This document shows positions 1-9,529 of a stretch of DNA of 64,000 bases, in pieces. Source of the DNA: Calycina herbarum (lineage: Eukaryota; Ascomycota; Leotiomycetes; Helotiales; Pezizellaceae); the NCBI GenBank assembly GCA_001414485.1, contig LLEY01000224.1, positions 1 through 64,000 of the forward strand. The letters run 5' to 3'. Numbering within the stretch: the stretch's first letter is position 1; every line of letters begins with the position of its first letter. Both the position numbers and the translations under genes were made by a program. The notes under the pieces were generated by a model. The model saw nothing but the letters and a program-made list of their open reading frames with translations, was not told the origin of the DNA and did no database searches.

Positions 1-93
1 TTCCTTAGTAAAATTTCAATTTTAGATTTTTTTATAAATAAATACGTAAAGTGCACGGTTGTGCACAGACGTTTTTTGTATGAGATTTCAAGT

Positions 94-127
94 GCGCAGG
101 GTACTGATATGCGCAGGGTACTGATAT
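94..127. repeat. Perfect 17-bp direct tandem duplication
   Basis: The unit GCGCAGGGTACTGATAT occurs twice with no spacer (94-110 and 111-127). Too short for a gene family. It contains CAGGGTA, the core of the motif repeated further right. Confidence 0.9.
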
Positions 128-285
128 ACCACGTTACTCTAAATTCGCTATAATTAAATTCTATACTCTATTCCACGAATTGAAGTGCTCTAAACCGTCT
201 GGAATATTTATGTTAATTGAATGTTAATCGGATAAGTGCATAGTACTCTATACGGAAGACGGGGTCAAAAGTACGAAGAACAGAC

Positions 286-457
286 TACAGGGTAGTAATA
301 GTATTTTCGTGGACCGCCCTGTAAATCAGGGCTCAGATGCTCACCTTGTGGGCTCGCTTACCCCTATGGCTTCAGGGTCTCGACGGTTTTTACAGGGTGG
401 TAGCCAATCAGACGCCTCTAGGACACTTTACAGGGTATTTCAGCGTCCTACCCTGTA
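286..457. repeat. Dispersed TACAGGGT motif, three forward copies and one inverted
   Basis: TACAGGGT is read forward at about 286, 391 and 429, and as its reverse complement inside CTACCCTGTA at 448-457. The outer pair (286-295 and 448-457) is a 10-bp inverted repeat bracketing about 150 bp. It may be a very small decayed element or a protein-binding array; the sequence alone does not decide. Confidence 0.5.
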
Positions 458-726
458 TTCTCCATCACTCTCAACACGTCCACCGCATTTTTTAAATTTT
501 CTTGATTTTATTTGATATACTTGATTAATCTAGATGGAATTACTAGACCTTCTACTTCATATGATAAAGTAGTAACCTAATTGTGGATAGTGTATACCAA
601 ATCATATAGATGACATCTTTGCAAGTATTGTGGATTTCAGAGAAGAAATATTCAGTTATGAAATAGGTACGAAAGGTGTCCTTAAATTCAACGTGAAAGC
701 AGCATATGCTACAGAAGATTATCTCT

Positions 727-2686
727 TTAAAACACAACACCTTTAGTCTGCGACACCTTCGACACCTTCAAATCCCTCATCAACAGAATCCAAAAGAATG
801 ACAAAGACATGATACCCGTTCCAACAGCCAACATTCGCGTCTGGGCATACCCGTATGCTTTCTGTATCGCTAGCCGTTCCAAGCTACCAACCGGGTAACT
901 AAGCTGAACAGGAAGACTGGCGTAAATCATGGTAACATTGGGCAAGGCGGATGGTGGAAGAAAGCGCTTTAGGGCCGGCTCAAATGTATTGGTCCAGATG
1001 GCTCCCGAGATTGCATTGCCCACCGCACCACCAATAGTACCAGAAACAAAGAGTAAAGCAAGAACGGCTGCAAAATGTTGGTGATCAACTGCCACAAGGA
1101 CGGCCAGTTGCATGCAGAGAATAAACACGCTTCCACCCATCGAGATGAATATCTCGCACATCACCAAGTAGCCAATCTTCCCGTTGGGTGTGCGGAAGTG
1201 GATCATCAGACCCAAGGCGAAAATGTAAAGCGGAATGCCAATGTAGAAAAGCCATCTGAAACGACCTGTCCTACGGATCGCATAACCGACGATGAAGAGA
1301 AGAACACCCGAGACAATTTGAAAGGTGCTATTGATATATCCAGCCTCGGCGATGGTGAGATTGTTGACAACTTGCAAGAAGGATATAAAGTAGCTGGCCC
1401 AGCAGTAGTAGGACATTTGATATGTCATGTCCAGGAGGCACGCTGAAATGACGGTTCGGTCCGCAAGGAATTTTCCGTTCAGGAATGGTGTTGGAGCCAG
1501 ATAAATCTGATAGAGTGCAAAGAGAGCGAGAATCACGAAACCGACTACGATCATGGCGATGATATAGTCTGTTTTCCAACCCTTTGGTGCGGAAGAAGCG
1601 AGCGTAAATGGTAGTAAGAAAACGGTGAGACCCCCAGCGAATAAGAAAACACCAAATACTGCAGATTGTTAGCATCGAATATATGAGAGAAGCGGCTTCA
1701 TTGTTTTTCTTTACTCACAATCAAACTCTACAATGCCATACCGGATCTTTTGAAGAATGGTCCGCCTAACACTTTTCTTAACATAGCGGCCTTGCTGCTC
1801 AGCTTTTCGGAGATTCAACTTCAGTAGTATGAAGATAGGGGAAGCCACAAAAGGGAGAATGATTGCGAAGCTGCCAAATCCCCATCGCCAGTTCACGTTG
1901 TAGTAAAATCCTTCGGCAGCTTTTGATCCCGCAAAGGCAGTGATCATGTATGGGGATGAAGTGAAAGCAAATGCAAGGCCTCTGTTTCTTAGATTGGTTA
2001 CGTCGGCTGCAAGTACAACTATTGTGTAAATGACACCCGAAAATCCAACCGAGTAGAACACCTGGAGTAAGTTTTAGCATTCTCAGATATTTGAAATTGT
2101 AGGCGGGTTGATCCTTACCTGCGCAGCGCAAAAGGTAGCAAGGTTGTGGGATACCGCCATTAAAATGAGGCCAAGAGTGGAGATGCAAATCATAAGAAGG
2201 AATCCTTCAGCTCGACCCCAGACGTCAAGGAGTTTTGCCATTGGGATGTAAGTCGCAGCAGACATGGCGTCTGCTACAATGCCAATAACAGTCAGAAGCG
2301 AATGGGATTGGAAACTACTCGTGACGAAAGGTGTCAAGCTAGCAAGAATAGAGAGCCTCATCCCGTTTGTTAGGAAAAGAAGCCAGATGCTGTGAAGAAA
2401 ATCGATGTCAGTTACTGTATCCAAAATCGGCGAATGGGAAAACGTACAGCATCAACATTGCAAGGAGCTCCTTTTTCGACCATGCTAGAGTTACTGCCTC
2501 CATTCTTTGAACACCACCTTGTGCATCTTCACTTGGCACTTCCGACTTGATAGTATCATCGCCCAAGTCAGCGTCATCCCTAGTGTTGTTATTTGGTGCT
2601 GCCATCTGGATTTCTGGGTCTTGAACTGCAACGTCTTGGGTCGTCTTGCCGCCAAGGCTAGCCGGCAACTTGCTCAGGATCGACAT
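727..2686 (-). CDS. Siderophore-iron transporter, MFS (Mir/Str family)
   Basis: Major facilitator transporter that by family would import ferric siderophores, probably by proton symport, across plasma or endosomal membranes. Four exons (2686-2448, 2389-2119, 2061-1719, 1658-727) join to 594 residues, the usual family length of about 580-620. The first 70 residues are hydrophilic and acidic, as in other Mir/Str proteins; about 14 hydrophobic segments follow. Family-like stretches include TNGMRLSILASLTPFV, the WGRAEGF loop after TM2, and FLLPFTLA..KGWK before TM7. All introns are 57-60 nt with GT-AG ends. The next gene upstream is on the same strand 1.7 kb away, so this gene has its own promoter. 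A GATA-like site (ATTAGATAA, 3166-3174) could bind a SreA-type iron repressor; that is inference. The substrate siderophore cannot be told from sequence. Confidence 0.88.
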
Positions 2687-4365
2687 CGTCGTGAAGTCGA
2701 GGGGTTGAAAACTAAGCGCATGTGTGATGCAGAGGGGATGGAGACATGGGAAGAGAATTGAGGGCTATTTAGCATGTAAGAGCAAAATCTTTTTGCTCGC
2801 AACTTACCGTTTATGGTTTGGTCACACCATTGAGAAGAGGGGCAGCTCTTTTTAAATCTCACTCTGGTGGAAGTGATAGCGGCCAAGCGCACTAGTATCA
2901 GCCGATTGGCGGGTTGATATGCTTCTTCGAGGCGCCATGCCGGGCAAGTGAAGTACAAATGAGCTGAATGTATTCTTCTGTGATGCTGAGCTTGACAGCT
3001 TGGACGTTCACTGGGTTGGAGTATACTTGGTTAAACGCGGTAATTCAATACTTTGACAATAACCAAGATCCCTAGAGAAATGGGAAAAAATAACTTCTAC
3101 CCAAGCCGTTGGATTGAGTTCTGGGTCCTGTGCGAACTGAAGTGGGTTTCTGATAGCTCCATCTGATTAGATAAAAAAAATACTTTGAATCCCCCACTAA
3201 TAGTCTTGGTAATCTTACCTTACCAGCCGCCCCGAGTATTGAATGGCTACGTAACACCTCTCTTTTATTTAGCCGGAGCATTGTCGTGCGATGTAAAGAT
3301 GTTTGCAGCGAATGAAAATAGATTAAAAATTCGTTGAACTTGTCTTTTCAAGTCACTCCATTGAATTAACTCTTTTGTTCCAGACCCTCCGGGAAATTGT
3401 TATAGAACAGACATTCTTCAGACGAGAATTACTTTTACAAACTAAGGTAATATTATCTTCTTCAAAAGAAATCTTCAAATTATCTAATTAAAGGTAGACA
3501 GAGAGAAGGATAATCCCATGCAAGAATCCGGAGCTTTACTTTTAATACACCCCGTCCCTCGAGTCCCTCAGATATCCTGGAACAATGGCATTCATTCTCC
3601 GAGAACGTGTAGGAAAATTTAGAATTCAGGTAGCAATTCTCCAACACATCAGACTTATACAAATTACTTACAAAAGTGGGTGTACCTAGAGAAAGCACTA
3701 CTATCTTACATCTAGTAAAACATATTATACTTAAACGATAGAATAATTGAACAGATCAACAAGACTTTCATAGAGAATCAGAAAATCAAGATTTATACGT
3801 CCTAGATCTTTTGTGTTACTCTCTCGAGTAACTTAGTTGTTCAACCCCTATTGATTTATTTTAATTAATAGATGTTTGCTTGTATGAGACTTTGGCAATT
3901 GTTCTTGATGACTCACACTGAAAATGATTAGAAAAAAATAGGAAAATACACATTAAAAAGACTTAACCAAGATTATCTCTAGGTATGATAGGGAAGCCCC
4001 TTCGCTATATCGGTTCGTAAGAGTGGGTTCACAATCCATTCTCGCAATTTCTTTTCCATATTGATAAGGCGTAGTAGTTAAGAAAACCTAAAACGGGTCT
4101 TAGTACTCTCTGGTGGTGAAGGACAGAAAAGAAATCTCTAATTCTTTGGACAGCTATGTAATGAGTTCATATCACAAGGTCTCGGATTTGGTTCAGGGGA
4201 ATCGTTGGGAATTAATGGCACAGACTTCTGGTATTCAGAGATCTTTGAAACTCGCACTAGAGATTCTAGACGAAACGTTCTCACAAAGGCGGGGTGGCAT
4301 GATATGGTGTATCACAGTATCTTTCTATCCGAACCATCACTAAGAGAATTCCACCTGGATTCAAA
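2687..4365. other. Intergenic, 1.7 kb, no gene seen
   Basis: Upstream region of the siderophore transporter and downstream region of the DUF7580-type gene, both on the minus strand. ORFs here are short and lack domains. At 3151-3174 there are two GATA cores (TGATAG and AGATAA), one within a sequence one base off the ATCWGATAA consensus bound by fungal iron GATA repressors. Beyond 3300 the DNA is AT-rich and featureless. Confidence 0.4.
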
Positions 4366-6339
4366 CTACAGAATGTCCAACTTCTTCCTAAAATCTTGAA
4401 TCATGTCCTCTAATTCAAGCACCACATTTTGATGAACTGACACTCTCAATCCTTCAGATTCCAAATCAACGTCGTGACCAAAATCGCACCCAAGACATCT
4501 CCTTACTATCTTTGCATATCGGGGACCCAAAAGGGACCCCACTGTCTTGCTGTAATGGTCTGCAATATCGAATTCGGAAGAATTTGCCTCTTGGAGTCTT
4601 CGGCCGATGATGTGAAGAGGGGTTTGGTGTGCTATTTCCAGGAGGACGATACCTAATCGAAAGAGGTAAGGGTTTCGAATTGGCGGGGTTTGTTGTTGAG
4701 GGGTTTGGGATCGAGAAGTATATGATCGGGTGTCATTGTTGCTGACTTTGATTTTCAAATAAGGTTCTGGGATTTCTTCTTGTGAGCATGGTTTGTTGCT
4801 GGTTGAGTATGAGCTTTGATTTTGAGGTACTTCTATTCCGTAGAATAAAATGTCGTCCCCGTTCCAGGACGCCTGCAGTAGTGGTGAGGTGTGGAATTGC
4901 AATACTACCAGAGCGATGTTTTTTGCTAGACGTACACGTTCCAATAGCGGAATTGAGGAATGGGTAAGATGGTCTTCGTCAGCCATGCTTGCTATCAGCT
5001 TGGAGAATGAGATTGAGTTTTCGGCGTATTCTTTCTGGTTATTGAAGTAAATATCATGCCTATCTGCTTCTTTAATCAGGAAACCAAGACAGCTATCTGG
5101 GCCAATGACAGTCCTTTTACACATTCGCGAGAGGTGTAAGCAAAGATCCTTTGCATCACAGAAGTTATAAGTTGAGGGTCCTAAAATTGGCGACTCTCGG
5201 TAATTTGGACTCGTTTCAAGAGACGACGGGGGTGTGAGATATTCTAGTCCGGCTTGATCAAGTGTTGGCTTTTTGCTTGATTCTTTTTTCTCGACCCGCG
5301 CTTTTTCCCTAAAGCCAGAGGATAAGCTGGGGCTGGGAGAACGTTTGAGAACTCGAGTTAATCGGGCCATTTCTTCCATATCGACTCCGTCGCCAGAGTG
5401 AGACTTCCTTGGTACTGTCATTGATTCAAGAAGTGACGCAACTGAAAACCAGACAGGTAAATCGTAACTCCTAGTGCCTCTAGTGACTCTATTGTTTTTC
5501 TTTAGAAGCCCAACGGAAAATCGAATGCGTGCATCTTCCTCACTTTGGTGGCAGGCTTTTTTGGAGGGCTGAAACACTCGAAGATGTGCTTGATGCTCAA
5601 CGTGCAAAGAGCACGCATCGCTCAAGGCTTCACAAAAATTGATAGACGCCTCTCGAATCCTGTGGAATTCTCTGATGGCAGAAATGTAGGACAATTCGGC
5701 AATTGCGTGTGGCTGTATGGTGTCGGTCTGTGAAATTGCCAATAATTTCGAAGTTTGAGTCGAAAGTGTCGAGAAGTCGTGGTTCAAATCTCGAAGTCTC
5801 GCGATGCATCGATCGATTTGTTGTTCAGAGATACTAAATTCCAATTTCTTCATTCTCTTTCGAAAATGTGCTTTCCACCCTTTCTTTGAAGCCGACTCGT
5901 CCTATGCATAGTTGAGTTAAGCCTTTTCTCAAGTTATTGCAATGGTTGTACCTACAGGTAAATAACCTTGTGCCTTTCCTTGCACGGTTTTAAGCTGTTC
6001 TTCCATATCAATCATCGTCGCGACACATGCTTCAGCGGATTGACCTAAATTATCTTTCAGACTCTGCTCTAGTTCAGCGGATCTCCACATCTGATGTTTT
6101 CCTTTCTCGTCGATCATTTTTGTAGTCGTTTCTACATCAATAAGTGGAATGAGTAAGAGTTGACATTGGGAGCGGAAAATTGTCTTTTGGGCAAGTAGCC
6201 GTCGTTCGAACCGAGCGATTTCGGGCGCGAAAGCCTTGTATCTTTGAAATGGGCGGAAAACATCTTCATAGTGTTCAATTGATGAAACAACTAGAGAGAG
6301 TACACCCAGGGATATGCCAATTCCTTCAATTCCCGACAT
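4366..6339 (-). CDS. DUF7580-type protein with HeLo-like N-terminus
   Basis: Two exons (6339-5956, 5901-4366) with a 54-nt intron; the donor GTAGGT after a CCT codon is the only choice that keeps frame. The 639-residue product starts MSGIEGIGISLGVLSLVVSS, a short hydrophobic segment followed by a helix-rich region (to about residue 300) like the N-terminal part of fungal HeLo/SesA-like and DUF7580 proteins. A low-complexity Ser/Lys linker follows (about residues 280-350). The C-terminal third has the degenerate kinase-like pattern of DUF7580 proteins, with HTSPLLQASW and a leucine-rich PYLFRLGIVLLEIAHQTPL segment. Proteins of this class are numerous in Pezizomycotina and often linked to heterokaryon incompatibility or NLR-like systems; no function is proven. 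It is divergent to the C2H2 gene, with 264 bp between start codons. Family call from pattern memory. Confidence 0.75.
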
Positions 6340-6603
6340 GTTGATACTATGGTGACGACAATTTTGGAGTAGTAGACCAATTTCCGAACGGAACAAGCTT
6401 ATCATTGCGGATTTTGATGCGACTGGCTTTGTTTGTGTGCCTACCTGATCAATCTGCCCGAGAAAATGCCCAGGCGGGTTGAGCCCCGGTCCAATGATCG
6501 TTAGTGATGGTGATTGGTGGTTGTTAGTATATTGATGCAGCCGAGTTCTATGCATGTATACATGTGGCATGATGACAGCCGCCAGTAATAACCCCTCTTA
6601 CTT
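6340..6603. promoter_or_regulatory. Shared divergent promoter between the DUF7580-type and C2H2 genes
   Basis: Only 264 bp separate the two predicted start codons (6339 minus, 6604 plus), or about 350 bp if the C2H2 protein starts at the internal ATG at 6691. Both transcripts must initiate here, so co-regulation is possible. No recognised operator was found. Confidence 0.5.
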
Positions 6604-8328
6604 TTGTGCTTTTGTGCAGTTTTTGATCCCGTTTTGAGGTGCGTTTTTGTCAAAGAATACCAAGCTGTCGAAAGTTTGCTGCAGGATGTTATGGACAAGC
6701 ACGAGAGACCATACGGATGTACCTTTCTACCATGCGGCAAAACCTTCCGCTCAAAGAAGGACTGGAAAAGACATGAAAACTCTCAGCACTTTCAATTCGA
6801 AGCCTGGAGATGTGATCTCAAGAGGCCGGAGGGTGGTGATTGTGCTAAAGTTTGCTACCGCCGGCAGAGTTTCCAGGAACACCTTGGGAAAGAGCACCTT
6901 CTCACAGAAAAGGTGGTCTTGGATAAACAAGAAAGTTGCCGTATTGGGAGGAATGGCCAGAGCCGCTTTTGGTGCGGGTTTTGCGTTAGATTGGTTGATT
7001 TGAGAAAAAGGGGCCTTGATGCGTGGACTGAGCGATTCGATCACATCGATGACCACTTCATGGGACGGCAGAATCTGACAAAATCGAGTATTAGTGATTG
7101 GATTCCTGTTGATGGCGGCTATACATCCAAAGACGACACTGGTAGCCACTCTGGTTCACATAAATTGCCAGAAACTTTGCAACAAAGGACACCTGTTGAT
7201 GACAGCTACAAATTCAAAGAGGACACTAGTAGCTACTCTGGTTCGCATCTATTATCGGAAACTCTCCCAAAAGTTTTCCAGCAAAGGAGCTATCCTCCAA
7301 TCTGTGACACTGGGGTGGCACAATCCTCATCTCTGCATACCATAGGAAGTGCACCCATAAAAACAGAACCTGGTGAGTCAATTCGTCGAACTAGTTGAAT
7401 CGCTATCAATGCTCGTTTTCTGAAGAGCAGTGGCCATGGCTTCTAACTATGAATAGGAAGCTTTTCCAACCTTGCACCTGTCAAACGTATAGAATTGGAG
7501 TCTAAGGGGGATATACCTGAGTCCGGACTCCTGGTGAAGCTCAAGCAAGAAGCCCAAGAGCCCACAGAGAGCGAAAGTGAAGGAACCTCAAATGTCAAAA
7601 CCGAAACCGAATGCAAATGGGAAGCCGAAACCAACGTGACGAGTGCCTGTACAGAAATGCCGCAACTGAAAACTCGACTCAACCAAACTTCACCACACGG
7701 GATGCTTTGGGAGTTGTACGATACATGCTGCGGGATACTCGCAACAAGCGCAAAAACGCTGAAAACCTGCCCCGGAAAACTCAGCACAAAATCGGAACGA
7801 GCGCTCAGAGCAAGCTCCGAAGGCTTGTTTCTCTGGGGTGAGTCTTTCAAACCATCTGACTTTGACTATTTGCAAGACTGATCAGACGACGTGAAGACGA
7901 GCATTGTGGAATTTCTTCTGGATATATCACAGAGGCTCATCGAGGGTAAGCCAATAGTTTTGTGCCCAGAAGAGGACGTTGGTTGACAAAGCTATGCAGT
8001 GATATTCTTTCTACTTCCTGACTCTGTTGCAAGTAAGCTAGAACCACGAATGGCGAAGTTCTCGGAAATTGTAAACAAAGTAGCAAGCGACAAAACGCTG
8101 GAAAATCGGCTATCGGACAACGATGACGGCGATGAAGAAGATGAAGAAGATGACGATAACGAGAAGGAAGGAGAGAATACGGAAGAGGCTATTTTGGACA
8201 TTCATAGCAGTGTTCAATGCTTGCTTGACTTGGTTCCGCTGATGGAGCAAATACTTGAACGTTCCACTTGGGAAGTCAAGAACTTGCCAGCTGCCGGATT
8301 TCCTCCCATGAACGTTATAAACACTTGA
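6604..8328 (+). CDS. C2H2-type zinc finger protein with SUMO-like motifs
   Basis: Four exons (6604-7372, 7457-7837, 7886-7945, 8000-8328) give 512 residues; starting at the ATG at 6691 (MDKHERPYGCTF) gives 483 and may be better, because the finger begins there. A first C2H2 finger (C-x4-C...H-x4-H, around YGCTFLPCGKTF) is followed by two looser Cys/His clusters (WRCDLKRPEGGDC.., FWCGFC..). Then come two tandem copies of a 29-residue unit (7105-7191 and 7192 on), several psi-K-x-E motifs (IKTE, VKTE, LKQE) typical of SUMO acceptors, and an acidic run near residue 440. Probably nuclear and DNA- or chromatin-associated. Head to head with the DUF7580-type gene. Introns 48-84 nt. The exact partner or target is unknown. 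Confidence 0.7.
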
Positions 8329-9529
8329 CTAAATCTCTCAACTCCATTTAATCAACCCAATTATTCTCAAACCGTCGAACAATATCATTTGACATCTGCT
8401 ATTGTGACGTACTATCTTATCTAAATAATATTTCGGTAGTCAACTTCAGTACCCTAAAACTCTTAAAATAATATCATTTAACAAATACCATACCATACGC
8501 TTCATTCGAAATAGTATTTCTCTAAAATATTATACCATAAGAGATAGAATAATTTTATTGAATAAAGCTTATTAAACGTGCCGTCCGAACGGGGAAGCCT
8601 ACCACAAAATTCTGCGAATTCTCATGAACAGACCTACTCGCTAGTTCTGCGTCAAGATTTTCCATTCGAACTATGACTAGAGCTCTCATGAGACCGCCCG
8701 AAGATGCTCATTGAAAACCACACACGAATCAATTCCAGACGCGGAAGAAGAGCTCTAAACGGAAGAAGAGAATCTCATGATCAAAACTGAAGCGGGCCCC
8801 GAAAATGAAAACGACCTCTGACTCCAAATCAAAACAGAAAGTCGCCAGATCAAGTGTGAACAGGGCTCAGAGGACGAAGAAAATCAAAAATAGCTTTGGA
8901 AAAGGAGGAGACAAGTACTAAACCACCAAGACTTCCACAGGGTGGCTAGGAGGTCGTTGGGATGATCGCTGGGATTTGATGTTTTCCAGAAATCTAGGTT
9001 GGTGTTGGTGTTGTCACTTCACTGTTTCATAGGCTTCCGAGCCCTCGGTCTTGGGGTGGTTTTTGGTGGGCCACAGGGTAGTTGACTCCACATGGGGGAC
9101 TTGTCACTCCCATGCACTCGAGAGGCACTGCAGACCATCTCCTGATACTTAAACTGTAATGTTCCATTCACCACACCTTTATATAGTATAAATCCTTATT
9201 AGCCCTTCTCCTCCCTCACGCATCACCCTCTGCAGTTCAACCTGTGAAGCCAATTACTGATGTACCTCTAAGGTTACAGCGACGTCAGACACCCCAACCT
9301 TGACAGGCATCACTTAGTACCCCACACTCCTGTCTTCGTACCTTGCAGCCCACTGCCCACTGCCTCGGAGCTGAAGAGCCCAGAATCCAGCGTCTAGCCC
9401 ATTCACGCCAGTTGGTACCAACAGCGACAAGACCAATTGTCTCAGCGTCCCTACTATACCTCCCTCTCTTTACCTTCACTGAACTCCGCCCACCCTGTAC
9501 TGTAATCAGCAGCTCAATATCAGAAAGCC
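8329..9529. other. Intergenic region upstream of creC
   Basis: Holds the 3' region of the C2H2 gene, a decayed coding remnant (8740-8893) and the creC promoter and leader. 8340-8600 is AT-rich. The ORF at 9343-9549 runs into the first creC exon in another frame and is taken as leader sequence. Confidence 0.5.
8740..8893 (+). pseudogene. Decayed fragment rich in psi-K-x-E motifs, resembling the C2H2 gene
   Basis: One reading frame encodes three K-x-E motifs (IKTE, IKTE, IKCE) in acidic context, like the middle of the neighbouring C2H2 protein (IKTEPGE, VKTETE, LKQEAQE). It is broken by TAA (about 8755) and TGA (8819-8821) and ends at TAG (8891-8893). The TAA can be explained by a C-to-T change at a CAA codon. 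Likely the relic of a tandem duplicate of the upstream gene. The match is by motif, not alignment. Confidence 0.4.

Larger units (their letters stand above)
1..726. other. Gene-free, repeat-rich left edge
   Basis: No credible coding region. The stretch is AT-rich and holds a perfect 17-bp tandem duplication (94-127) and several copies of the octamer TACAGGGT in both orientations (286-457). The ORF at 309-515 has no recognisable domain and lies inside these repeats. Probably the decayed edge of a mobile or repetitive element, but no terminal inverted repeats or target duplication were found. Confidence 0.5.

Noticed and set aside
309..515. 68-aa ORF at the left edge
   Set aside because: Lies wholly inside the TACAGGGT repeat area, has no domain, and is short enough to arise by chance.
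5765..5785. tRNA B-box-like GGTTCAAATCTCG
   Set aside because: Inside a coding exon with no A box or cloverleaf around it. Similar GTTCGAA hits (for example near 28008 and 6208) also fail.
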